Shown in pieces: positions 1 through 6,755 of a stretch of 12,979 nucleotides of DNA. The notes below the pieces were generated by a model, which worked only from the letters and a program-made list of their open reading frames with translations, had not been told where the DNA came from and made no database searches. Position numbers and translations under genes: made by a program. The stretch is from Phycisphaerae bacterium. GTDB lineage: Bacteria > Planctomycetota > Phycisphaerae > UBA1845. Position 1 is the stretch's first letter; the number at the start of each line of letters is the position of its first letter. The stretch covers positions 1 through 12,979 of the forward strand of contig JAJDDU010000047.1 in the NCBI GenBank assembly GCA_029260155.1, written 5' to 3'.

Positions 1-611
1 GTGTTCTTCATCATGGTGAGCTTGCCCGCGACCGCGCAGCCGAGTGTGAAGCTGTGGCAGCTCGCAATGCCGATGGCATGCTGCATCTTCTGCCAATCGA
101 GGCCGATCATCTTGCCGGCGACGACGGGCGTTGCGTAGGCCATAAGCGTCGCATGATGCCAGCCGCGTTCGCGGATGCCCGGAACAGCCACGTGACAGAG
201 TCGCATGGTGATCTCGTAGCCCAGCACAGTGCCGAGGATGAGATCCTTGCCGGACATGTGTTTCCACTCGGCGATGGCCATCGGTGCGGAGAGCAGGTCG
301 GACGGGTGCGATGGATCCTGCTTCCAGTAGATGTCGTTGTAGTCCATGGCCCGGGTCATGAGGGCGTTGAGCATGGAGGCTGCGACGGGGTTCATCTTGT
401 CGCCGGCACCGACGACGGTGCACGGTCCGTCTCCGCCCATCTCACGCGTGTACTCCAGGAACATCTTGACGTCATGAACTTGGGAACCGCCCAGCGCGCA
501 GCCGATCGTGTCATATAGAAAACGCTTCGCAGCGTCGATGGCGTCGGGGGTGAGGTTTTCGTACTTGAAGTCGCACGCCCAGCGGGCGATTTTTTCGGTG
601 ATCGTTGGCAC
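1..611 (-). CDS. MmgE/PrpD family protein (2-methylcitrate dehydratase / cis-aconitate decarboxylase superfamily), N-terminal part
   Basis: The first 203 residues are visible; the rest lies beyond the left edge (the family is usually about 450-500 residues). The GTG start at 611 is supported by AGGAG six bases upstream (plus coordinates 618-622). The N-terminal all-helical MmgE/PrpD domain is recognisable: an early GCALGG segment (37-42), then AMDYNDIYW (89-96) followed by DPSHPSD (99-105), GWHHA (150-154) and GCAVAGKLTM (191-200). D93, H102, H153 and K197 fall close to the positions that, from memory, are catalytic in human cis-aconitate decarboxylase (D93, H103, H159, K207). Family members dehydrate 2-methylcitrate or citrate, decarboxylate cis-aconitate, or epimerise iminodisuccinate, without an iron-sulfur cluster. 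It is the last visible gene of the minus-strand cluster, 25 bp after the HD gene. The family is clear; the substrate is not. Confidence 0.88.
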   Translation of the reverse strand, partial: MPTITEKIARWACDFKYENLTPDAIDAAKRFLYDTIGCALGGSQVHDVKMFLEYTREMGGDGPCTVVGAGDKMNPVAASMLNALMTRAMDYNDIYWKQDPSHPSDLLSAPMAIAEWKHMSGKDLILGTVLGYEITMRLCHVAVPGIRERGWHHATLMAYATPVVAGKMIGLDWQKMQHAIGIASCHSFTLGCAVAGKLTMMKN

Positions 612-636
612 TGTTCGCTCCTAGGAAAGCTGTCAG

Positions 637-1182
637 TTATTTCTTCCCCAACGCACAAGCGGCGTCGAAGTCAATAAAATCCGCGTGGTGAAAAATAATC
701 GATTCGATCGTCCGCTGCACGTGGTCGCCCTCTTTCGAGTGCGTGGCGACCATGTGCATGACTTCGTCGGGCAGGCCGTGCTTCCAGCACATGCCGACGC
801 CGCTGAACGGGTGTCGCAGCATGTCACCGCGATGGCCTTTGACGATCTTGCCGTCCTTCTTGGCGAACTCGATCGGCTTGCCGACGTCAGCCAGCAGCGA
901 GCCGGCGATCAGGTGGTCGTGGTTGACCGGCATGCGATCACCCCAGATGCCGTTGAGCACCTTCTCGATGGCGACGCACATTTGGCAGCAGGAGCGCACG
1001 TGCTCGATGAACTGCATCTCGATGTCACCTGCCAGCAGGGTGAAGGGGATATCGAGCAGCTCTTTCGGTTGCCAGCCGCCTGTGGTGATCGCGTCCTCCC
1101 AGACGTCGATGACTTTTTCGCGCAGGTCCGCGTCGCGGATTTCCTGCAACTCGGGGAATAGTTCTTTGATTTCGTCGCGCAT
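637..1182 (-). CDS. HD-superfamily protein with a degenerate HD doublet
   Basis: A 181-residue cytosolic protein with the helical layout of HD metal-dependent phosphohydrolases. H61 (in IEHVRSCC) fits the first metal ligand. The segment SLLADVGKP (95-103) fits the usual LLHDIGKP box but has A98-D99 where the family has His-Asp. H124 (RHPFSG), H148 (THS) and H165-H166-x-D168 (HHADF) fit the later ligands. C65, C66, C69 and C132 are additional cysteines. Loss of the His of the doublet suggests altered metal binding, lost hydrolase activity, or a role in binding ligands rather than hydrolysing them. The gene lies 36 bp after the homoaconitase-like gene and 25 bp before the PrpD-like gene, so all three are probably co-transcribed. 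The Shine-Dalgarno sequence is weak. The fold is fairly sure; the function is unknown. Confidence 0.72.
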   Translation of the reverse strand: MRDEIKELFPELQEIRDADLREKVIDVWEDAITTGGWQPKELLDIPFTLLAGDIEMQFIEHVRSCCQMCVAIEKVLNGIWGDRMPVNHDHLIAGSLLADVGKPIEFAKKDGKIVKGHRGDMLRHPFSGVGMCWKHGLPDEVMHMVATHSKEGDHVQRTIESIIFHHADFIDFDAACALGKK

Positions 1183-1218
1183 GTTCTTAGCTTTCTCACT
1201 ACGTGGAATGTGATTTCC

Positions 1219-3195
1219 TTACTTCGCCATGGTCGCGATCTGCTCTTTGATTAGCGATTCGAACCCGCGTTTGACGACCAACTCTTGAGCGACCTCACCG
1301 AGCGGGGCGAAGGAGTATGTCTTACCCTGACACTCGATCTGACCGCACGTGAAGTCGACGCGCACATCGCGGCCGGTGCGAATCGTCGCGTCGGCATCGC
1401 TCGCGTGGGCGGCCTTGAGGTCGTCCACAAGCTGCGGGCACTCGATCACGATGTAGCCATTGTTGAACGCGTTACGCTTGTATGTTTGCGAATACGATCC
1501 GGCGATGACCATTTGCAAGCCGCGGTACTTGAGTGCGGTGGCAGCCTGCTCTCGCGAGGAGCCGGAACCGAAGTTGTACCCGCCTATTAGGATGTCCCCG
1601 GTTTGAACGATCTCCTGAAACTTCGGGTCGTAGTTGAGCATGGCGGCAGCGCCCATTTCCTCGGGCGACAGGTCCTCGCGATAAGTGAACTCCTTGCCGT
1701 AAATGCCGTCCGTGTTTAGGTTGTCTTTGGGCACCCAGAGCAATTCGCCGTCGATGGCCTCGGGGAAACCGTCGAGTATGCTCACCCGAGGCGCCTCGCC
1801 CGCCGAGCGGTCAGTCACACGCATCGAACTGCCATCCGCCACCGCCAGGCGCAACTGATCGGCGGCGATTGAACTGCGCGACGGCGCCGCGATCTTCCCC
1901 TCAACGGCAGACGCCGCGACGACCGCAGGGCTGGCCAAGTAGACGAACGCGCCACGCGAGCCCATCCTGCCATCGAAATTGCGATTGGTGGCAGAAATAC
2001 CGACCTCGCCGTCTTCGAGCAGGCCTTGCCCCAATCCAATGCACGCGCCGCAACCCGGCGGCAGCGTGATGGCGCCGGCATCGAGCAACGACTGCCAGTA
2101 GCCTCGCTCCTTGGCCTGCGCCTGGATCTCATCCGAAGCGGCAGCGATGTAAAAACTGACGCCCTCGTGAACGCGCTTCCCGTCGATGACGGCCGCCGCA
2201 GCCTCAAAATCCTGCAAGCGACCATTCACGCAACTCATCAGGAAGGCCTTGTCGATCTTGACGTTTTTGTCTTCGATCTCCGGCAGCGGCGTGATCGTCT
2301 TGACCTCGTTGGGACCCGCGACGAACGGAGTGATCGTCGACAGGTCGATTTCCAGCTCTTTGGCGTACACCGCATCGGCGTCCGCCGCCAGGACGTTCGC
2401 GTCGATCTCGGCGACCCGTTCAGCCGTCAATCGCGGGGCGTTATCGCCGCGTGATTGAAAGGCCTTGGCCCGCGTGAGGAGGAAGTAGCGCGTCTTCTCG
2501 TCGTACGGAAACACGCCGGCGAGCGCCCCCCACTCCGTGGTCATGTTGGAGATGGTCAAGCGTTCTTCAATATCGAGCGACGCAACACCCGGCCCGCGGA
2601 ATTCCAGACAGCAGTTGAGAACTTCGTCGTGGTTAAACACGCCGATGAGCGCAATAATCACATCCTTGCCGCTGACGCCGGGTTGAAGTTTGCCAGTCAG
2701 ATTAACGCGCACGACGTCGGGCACCTGCCACCACGTTCGCCCCGTCGCCCAGATCGCGGCTGCGTCCGTACGAACGACCGGAGTTCCCAACGCGCCGAGC
2801 GCGCCGTAGATATTCGAGTGAGAATCCGACCCCACGACCAGTGTCCCTGGCTGAACGAAGCCCTCCTCAACCATCACCTGATGCGAGATGCCGCGACCAG
2901 CCGGAAAGAATGCGACACCCTGCTCCTTCGCAAAAGCCTCGATCTTCGCATACTTTGCGAGATTCGATTCAGACTTGTTCTGAATGTCGTGATCGAGGGC
3001 AAAGACCGGCTGATTCGGATCAGAGATCCGCGTCGCCCCCATACTCTCGAACTTCGGGATAACGGCGGCTGTGTTGTCATGTGTCATCACATGCGCAGGC
3101 CGAACCGTGAGAAAGTCCCCCGAACGAACGACCGTGCCGTCGGCCAGCCCGACAGCGAACCGTTGTGCAATCTTCTCAACCAATGTTTGAGCCAT
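1219..3195 (-). CDS. Single-chain aconitase-superfamily hydro-lyase, homoaconitase (Lys4)-like
   Basis: A 658-residue [4Fe-4S] hydro-lyase with the catalytic and swivel domains in one chain. The cluster ligands are C322 (MSCVNGR) and C382/C385 (PPGCGACIGLG). The catalytic part carries THDNTA (38-43), DSHSN (124-128) and ATNRNFDGRMGS (402-413). The swivel domain (about 480-620) holds KDNLNTDGIYG (490-500) and GSGSSREQAATA (543-554), which bind substrate carboxylates. ATGRTWWQVP (150-159) and NMTTEWGALAG (217-227) recall fungal Lys4. Bacterial isopropylmalate isomerases and homoaconitases normally have two subunits, so the fused form of this length is notable. The likely reaction is hydration of cis-homoaconitate or cis-aconitate to the 2-hydroxy isomer. 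The start at 3195 has GGAG seven bases upstream; the frame is open further upstream, but that part does not look conserved. Substrate is inferred: homoaconitase preferred, aconitase or isopropylmalate isomerase possible. Confidence 0.88.
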   Translation of the reverse strand: MAQTLVEKIAQRFAVGLADGTVVRSGDFLTVRPAHVMTHDNTAAVIPKFESMGATRISDPNQPVFALDHDIQNKSESNLAKYAKIEAFAKEQGVAFFPAGRGISHQVMVEEGFVQPGTLVVGSDSHSNIYGALGALGTPVVRTDAAAIWATGRTWWQVPDVVRVNLTGKLQPGVSGKDVIIALIGVFNHDEVLNCCLEFRGPGVASLDIEERLTISNMTTEWGALAGVFPYDEKTRYFLLTRAKAFQSRGDNAPRLTAERVAEIDANVLAADADAVYAKELEIDLSTITPFVAGPNEVKTITPLPEIEDKNVKIDKAFLMSCVNGRLQDFEAAAAVIDGKRVHEGVSFYIAAASDEIQAQAKERGYWQSLLDAGAITLPPGCGACIGLGQGLLEDGEVGISATNRNFDGRMGSRGAFVYLASPAVVAASAVEGKIAAPSRSSIAADQLRLAVADGSSMRVTDRSAGEAPRVSILDGFPEAIDGELLWVPKDNLNTDGIYGKEFTYREDLSPEEMGAAAMLNYDPKFQEIVQTGDILIGGYNFGSGSSREQAATALKYRGLQMVIAGSYSQTYKRNAFNNGYIVIECPQLVDDLKAAHASDADATIRTGRDVRVDFTCGQIECQGKTYSFAPLGEVAQELVVKRGFESLIKEQIATMAK

Positions 3196-3258
3196 TAGTC
3201 TGCTCCAACTGTGGCGGCCTGCCCCCGTGCCGGCCGTCTGCATACATCTGGCACGCGC

Positions 3259-3269
3259 TACCATTGGTA
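3259..3269. repeat. 11-bp dyad TACCA-T-TGGTA
   Basis: Perfect five-base arms around a single central T in the gap between the two metabolic genes. It could be a small operator half-palindrome or chance. Confidence 0.4.
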
Positions 3270-3291
3270 CGTCCGCCACGGGGGGCGGACG
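3270..3291. repeat. 8-bp hairpin CGTCCGCC / GGCGGACG with a 6-base loop
   Basis: The arms at 3270-3277 and 3284-3291 are perfectly complementary and flank the loop ACGGGG. The stem is very GC-rich and should be stable in RNA from either strand. It lies in the intergenic space upstream of the homoaconitase-like gene, with no U-tract after it. Confidence 0.6.
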
Positions 3292-3312
3292 CTACGAATA
3301 CCCGGACGCTAC
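3286..3312. repeat. 10-bp direct repeat CGGACGCTAC, two copies
   Basis: Copies lie at 3286-3295 and 3303-3312, with a 17-bp period. The second copy contains the stop codon of the dehydrogenase gene (3309-3311), so the repeat appears to have reached the very end of that gene. Confidence 0.55.
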
Positions 3313-4493
3313 CCAATCTTCGCGATGACGGCGTCGGTCATCTGCGTCGTACTCGCGGCGCCGTTTTCCAGAACATCCTGCCGGCCGGTCATGCGCATCA
3401 TGTCGTAACACCGCACCTTGCCCTCAGCGATGACAGCCGCCACGGCTTTGCGGATGCAGTCGGACTTATCCGTCTCGCCAATGTGGTCCAGCATCATGCA
3501 CGCAGTGAGAATCATGGCAATCGGATTCACGATCGATGGCGACAGCTCTTCGTACTTGGGGGCAGATCCGTGCGTCGGCTCGAACACCGCGACCTCAAGC
3601 CCGATGTTGGCGCTGCAGGCAAACCCAAGCCCGCCCACAAGCCCCGCGAAACCATCTGAAACAATATCACCGAACATATTACCCGAAACCATGACACCGT
3701 AATCTTCCGGGTTCTTGGGCATCCACATCATCTGGGCGTCGATGTTCGTTTCCCACAACGCGATGCCGGGATAGTCTTTGGCAATCGCGTGAGCTTCCGC
3801 CCGCATCATGCCGGACGTTTCACGAATGACGTTCGGCTTCTCGCAGACCGTCACCGACTTGTAGCCAAACTTCTTCGCGTAGGCGAAGGCCTCACCCACG
3901 ATGCGCCGGCATGCAGCGCGCGTGTAGATGCGGGTCGAGACGGCCAAGTCCTCGCCAGGGCAACTCTTGAAGCGGGCCATCTTCGGATGAGTCTCAAGCG
4001 CGGTCCGCACCTGCTCCGGCGGGTCGGTCCATTCCACACCGCCATACAGACCCTCGGTGTTCTGCCGGAAAATCACCGCATCGACGGCTGGCTCTTCAAA
4101 CCCATCGCCCTTGCGACGGATGAAATTCAGCGGGTTACCCGCGAACGAACGGCACGGACGAATCGAAACGTCCAAACCGAAATGCTGTCGCAGGCCCACA
4201 ATCGGACTACTGTAGACGTAGCCCTTGTCCCGCAGCGCGGGTGACAGTTCCGCCGCCGCCTGGTCCTTGGGCTTTGAGGTGATCGCGCCAAAGAGGGAAA
4301 GCTTGTGCTGCTCCAAGAGCTTGATCGTGCGTTCCGGCAGCGCATTGCCCTCGTTGATCCAAAACTCCCAGCCGATATCCGCGTGTACATAGTCCGCCTC
4401 GAAGCCGGCTGCTCCGAGCACGCGAATCGCCTCGGGCAACACGACTTTGCCAATCCCGTCCCCCGGCATCGACACAATCGTCCGTTTCGCCAT
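3309..4493 (-). CDS. Isocitrate/homoisocitrate/isopropylmalate-family dehydrogenase, Lys12-like with an NADP-type signature
   Basis: A 394-residue beta-decarboxylating dehydrogenase that oxidises a 2-hydroxyacid and releases CO2. The N-terminus MPGDGIGKVVLPEAI (9-23) is the family start. Catalytic Y150 lies in FRQNTEGLYGG and catalytic K219 in CEKPNVI. D252, D276 and D280 fit the metal ligands, and GNMFGDIVSDG (271-281) is the family signature. The substrate loop YSSPIVGLR (94-102) is close to what I recall for fungal homoisocitrate dehydrogenase; S96 aligns with E. coli isocitrate dehydrogenase S113, but I98 replaces N115. In the cofactor pocket HGSAPKY gives K313-Y314 and CYDMMR gives Y363/R367, matching the NADP-binding K344, Y345, Y391 and R395 of the E. 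coli enzyme. The start at 4493 has AAGGAG seven bases upstream. The family is certain; homoisocitrate is the preferred substrate, isocitrate possible. Confidence 0.9.
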   Translation of the reverse strand: MAKRTIVSMPGDGIGKVVLPEAIRVLGAAGFEADYVHADIGWEFWINEGNALPERTIKLLEQHKLSLFGAITSKPKDQAAAELSPALRDKGYVYSSPIVGLRQHFGLDVSIRPCRSFAGNPLNFIRRKGDGFEEPAVDAVIFRQNTEGLYGGVEWTDPPEQVRTALETHPKMARFKSCPGEDLAVSTRIYTRAACRRIVGEAFAYAKKFGYKSVTVCEKPNVIRETSGMMRAEAHAIAKDYPGIALWETNIDAQMMWMPKNPEDYGVMVSGNMFGDIVSDGFAGLVGGLGFACSANIGLEVAVFEPTHGSAPKYEELSPSIVNPIAMILTACMMLDHIGETDKSDCIRKAVAAVIAEGKVRCYDMMRMTGRQDVLENGAASTTQMTDAVIAKIG

Positions 4494-4627
4494 CTGATTA
4501 CTCCTTCGCCTCAGGTGCCACGACAAGCGACGGCCGCAAACGTGCGAGCCCGCCGCCAACCACTGATTCGCGGCAGAGCATAGCGACTCGGACGGCGGTC
4601 TGTCGAGACGCAATGCCCCCCCGCTGC
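4494..4627 (-). other. 134-bp gap between the aminotransferase and dehydrogenase genes
   Basis: This holds the strong ribosome binding site of the dehydrogenase (AAGGAG on the minus strand) and no other gene. I see no convincing promoter or terminator. Its length leaves room for a separate promoter, so the aminotransferase may not be strictly co-transcribed with the genes that follow. Confidence 0.4.
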
Positions 4628-5719
4628 TCAGGCGCGGTAGGCGTCCATCGCCGCACCAAGTCGTGACAGCCCCTCCGCAAGCGTGTCCGGCGAATCGCCG
4701 AATCCGACTCGAACGTGGTCGTCGTCGCCGAAGAAGGTCCCGGGCACGACCTGAGTGTCATACGCCTGACGCAGCCAGCGACAAAACGGGTCGGCTGCAA
4801 CTCCCCGTGGCAGCTTCAGATACGAGAACATCGCTCCGTCGTTGCCGCTGTCGTGGAGGTCTTGACGCGTCGCCAACCAGCGGGAGAATACGGTGTATTG
4901 GTGCCTGTGTATGGCACCCGTTCGCGCCTCGAAGCGTTCGATGTCGCGAAGCACGCGGACGGCCACGTGCGCCGACGGCGCCGGGAGATCGACGCATAGA
5001 TGATCGAAAACGCCGCGGGCACGTTCGATCAGAGCAGCCGAGCCGATGAGCCATCCAGCCCGAACGCCGCCGAAGCCGTAGACTTTGGTCAGTGAGTTGG
5101 TCGCGATGACGTGCGGTCCAAGGGTAGCGGCTGTTTCGCGCGCAACACCGCAGTTGATGTGGGCGAAATCGCGATAGACTTCATCCACCAGGAGTGTGGC
5201 CGAATGCCGTTCGCACAACGCAGCAACCTGCCGCAGTTCGTCACGAGGACAGAGGCAACCACTCGGGTTGTGAAGGTCGCTCAGTACGACGACGCGCGCA
5301 CCCTGCTGCAGAGCGCGGTCAATCTCGTCAACAGTGGGCGCATAACGTCGGGACCGATCACGCGAAAACCGGATCAACTCCAAATCCAACATCTCGCCTA
5401 TCCGCATCAGCGGCTCATAGGCGGGGTATTCCACCGCGATACGCTGCCCGCGCTCAGTCGCAGAGGCCAGCGCGACAAAGTTGGCGGAACTCGTGCCCGT
5501 CACCGGGAGCACGTGCGCGGTCGCAACGCCGTACCGTTCGGCGATCAGCTCAAGCAATTCCGGGTGGCCGTAAGCGCCCTGCACGGCCAGCGACATCGCC
5601 TCGCCGCTCAAGTCGAACTCTTCGGGCGAGACCGGCATTACGCCGGAGACCGTGAGTTCGTAGCGCGCGGGCGCGTGGGTCTTGGCCCAACGAAGATAGT
5701 CGATTGTCCTGATCGGCAT
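4628..5719 (-). CDS. PLP-dependent aminotransferase, class I/II (fold type I)
   Basis: A 363-residue cytosolic enzyme transferring an amino group between an amino acid and a 2-oxoacid. AYGHPELLELIAERYG (49-64) is the usual N-terminal block and VTGTSSAN (73-80) the phosphate-binding turn. N151-P-S-G154, D179-E-V-Y182 and the PLP-binding K212 in SLTKVYGFGG follow in the expected order. R337 in HVRVGFGD fits the arginine that binds the substrate carboxylate. The length is slightly below the usual 380-400. ATG 5719 is the best start by conservation, although no Shine-Dalgarno sequence precedes it. It is the first gene of the minus-strand cluster and diverges from an HTH gene. By position it could make 2-aminoadipate from 2-oxoadipate, but aspartate, aromatic or other substrates cannot be excluded. 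Confidence 0.88.
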   Translation of the reverse strand: MPIRTIDYLRWAKTHAPARYELTVSGVMPVSPEEFDLSGEAMSLAVQGAYGHPELLELIAERYGVATAHVLPVTGTSSANFVALASATERGQRIAVEYPAYEPLMRIGEMLDLELIRFSRDRSRRYAPTVDEIDRALQQGARVVVLSDLHNPSGCLCPRDELRQVAALCERHSATLLVDEVYRDFAHINCGVARETAATLGPHVIATNSLTKVYGFGGVRAGWLIGSAALIERARGVFDHLCVDLPAPSAHVAVRVLRDIERFEARTGAIHRHQYTVFSRWLATRQDLHDSGNDGAMFSYLKLPRGVAADPFCRWLRQAYDTQVVPGTFFGDDDHVRVGFGDSPDTLAEGLSRLGAAMDAYRA

Positions 5720-5851
5720 GATGAAGAGGTTTCTAATTGGCCGACCGATTCCTTGCAAGCAATACGCCGTCGGAGGCCTGCCTCCCGCACACGCCTGCGT
5801 CGCGCACTCGGTGGCAAGAGCGGGATTGAACAACGATAAAGGAGTAGCCAC
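5720..5851. promoter_or_regulatory. Divergent promoter region between the aminotransferase and HTH genes
   Basis: 132 bp separates two divergently read starts, so it must serve both unless one gene is leaderless. It contains a perfect 14-bp dyad near its middle and the ribosome binding site AAGGAG of the HTH gene. I could not find convincing -35/-10 pairs for either direction. Confidence 0.5.
5772..5785. repeat. 14-bp dyad GGAGGC-CT-GCCTCC, candidate operator
   Basis: The six-base arms (5772-5777 and 5780-5785) are perfect. The site lies 53 bp from the aminotransferase start and 67 bp from the HTH start. A symmetric site in a divergent region next to a DNA-binding protein is a plausible operator, possibly for that protein; this is inference. 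Confidence 0.4.
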
Positions 5852-6202
5852 ATGGCGATACAATCACTCAAGCGTTCGGATTTTACAGAAACCTACGCCG
5901 TCCACGCCGGTCTGCGTGCGGCGATGAAATCAAAGCTCTTCGTCGGTGACTCCGAGACGACGAAGGCCGCCGAGAAGCTGCTCAGGTACCTCGAGAGCGA
6001 GAAGTCCATCTACGGTCGGCAGTGCAAGATGATCAAGCTCATGCAAAAGGGAGGGACAATCACCCAGCTGCGCGCCGGGCTCAATTGCTCGCGCCGGACG
6101 ATCTTCCGATACTTCCTGGAATTGGAGGCAGCCAACGTCGACATCGAGCTAAAGGGGGCCAAGTACCACGTGTCCAGTGGGCTCTTGAAGCTTGTTTCCT
6201 GA
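5852..6202 (+). CDS. Small helix-turn-helix DNA-binding protein (HTH_11/DeoR-like)
   Basis: A 116-residue protein. The start at 5852 is firm: AAGGAG lies seven bases upstream and an in-frame TAA just before it. Residues 57-95 form a winged-helix-like HTH: QCKMIKLMQKGG leads to ITQLRAGLNCSRRTIFRYF and LELEAANVDIE. The SRRTIFRYFLELEAANV stretch matches the recognition helix and following helix of the HTH_11 domain that heads DeoR- and WYL-type regulators. The wing is probably KGAKYHV (101-107). There is no ligand-binding or WYL domain behind it, and the N-terminal 50 residues (helical, charged, with ETTKAAEKLLRYLE at 35-48) are unrecognised. It diverges from the aminotransferase gene and could control it, itself, or both. 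DNA binding is well supported; targets are not. Confidence 0.75.
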   Translation: MAIQSLKRSDFTETYAVHAGLRAAMKSKLFVGDSETTKAAEKLLRYLESEKSIYGRQCKMIKLMQKGGTITQLRAGLNCSRRTIFRYFLELEAANVDIELKGAKYHVSSGLLKLVS

Positions 6203-6220
6203 TCGCGGACCCGCCCGCGA
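6203..6220 (+). terminator. Hairpin directly after the HTH gene
   Basis: TCGCGG (6203-6208) pairs with CCGCGA (6215-6220) around a six-base loop and begins at the base after the HTH stop codon. An A-run, not a T-run, follows on the plus strand, so it may protect the 3' end or act only weakly as a terminator. Confidence 0.35.
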
Positions 6221-6334
6221 AAACGCTGCCCTCGCAAGCGCCCGAATACTCGCCCGGTTTCGTCGAATACCCTGCCGGAGTTCGGTGGCTGCACCCAAGG
6301 CCCGCAGTCACACTCTTGTCAGGAGGTCGTGATC

Positions 6335-6721
6335 GTGAAATCTGTGGGAATCGCCTACGTACTCTGGTTTTTCTTCGGCGTGTTCGGTGTCCACCGATTC
6401 TACTGCGGGCGTGTCGGTACCGGGATTCTGTGGTTTCTGACCGCAGGGCTTCTCGGGATCGGCTGGCTCGTTGACATGTTCCTGATTCCGGCGATGGTCC
6501 GCGAGTGTGATCGCGAATTCCTGTTGTTCCAACATTCGTCCGCCGTTCCGCGCAGCGGGATGCCGCCGCCGGGTCTCCCTGTCGCAGAAACGCCCCGCCG
6601 ACATCGTGTGGTGTTCTGCACACGCTGCGGCAGCGCGATGCAAGTCCCCGCCGAATCGACCGGTTCCGCATACGCCTGCCCGGCATGCGGCACGGTTCTC
6701 CGTATCCCCGCCGAAGCTTGA
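6335..6721 (+). CDS. TM2-domain membrane protein with C-terminal zinc ribbon
   Basis: A 128-residue protein. GTG 6335 is chosen over GTG 6329 because AGGAGG (6321-6326) is eight bases before it and only two before the other; the resulting MKSVGIAYVLWFFFG start is typical of TM2 proteins. Residues 3-55 form the TM2 domain: first membrane helix 4-19, the conserved GVHRFYCGRVGTG turn (18-30), and a second helix 31-53 ending in GIGWLVDMFLIP. A proline-rich linker (72-85) leads to a zinc ribbon with C95-x2-C98 and C115-x2-C118 (FCTRCGS and YACPACGT). The role of bacterial TM2 proteins is largely unknown. The zinc ribbon probably faces the cytoplasm. The gene stands alone, 132 bp after the HTH gene. 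Confidence 0.85.
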   Translation: MKSVGIAYVLWFFFGVFGVHRFYCGRVGTGILWFLTAGLLGIGWLVDMFLIPAMVRECDREFLLFQHSSAVPRSGMPPPGLPVAETPRRHRVVFCTRCGSAMQVPAESTGSAYACPACGTVLRIPAEA

Positions 6722-6755
6722 GCACGCCTGCCTGCACCGCGAAAATGTCAATCCA

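Larger units (their letters stand above)
3196..3308 (-). other. Structured gap between the dehydrogenase and hydro-lyase genes
   Basis: This 113-bp gap between two co-directional genes is unusually rich in symmetry. It holds a TACCA-T-TGGTA dyad, an 8-bp GC-rich hairpin and the first copy of a 10-bp direct repeat, whose second copy reaches the dehydrogenase stop codon. In the cluster mRNA these elements sit between the two reading frames. They could act as a processing site, an attenuator or an mRNA stabiliser, or be a dispersed repeat. No T-run follows the hairpin on either strand, so a simple intrinsic terminator is not supported. Confidence 0.5.

Noticed and set aside
392..658. Minus-strand frame of 88 codons overlapping the PrpD-like start
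   Set aside because: It is out of frame with the PrpD-like gene, which begins at GTG 611 with AGGAG before it and has a clear family sequence.
2455..3198. Open frame of 247 codons on the plus strand
   Set aside because: It is antisense to the homoaconitase-like gene, has no ribosome site or recognisable sequence, and arises from high GC content.
5111..5839. Open frame of 242 codons on the plus strand
   Set aside because: It runs antisense through the aminotransferase gene and into its upstream region; its product is Arg-rich without family features.
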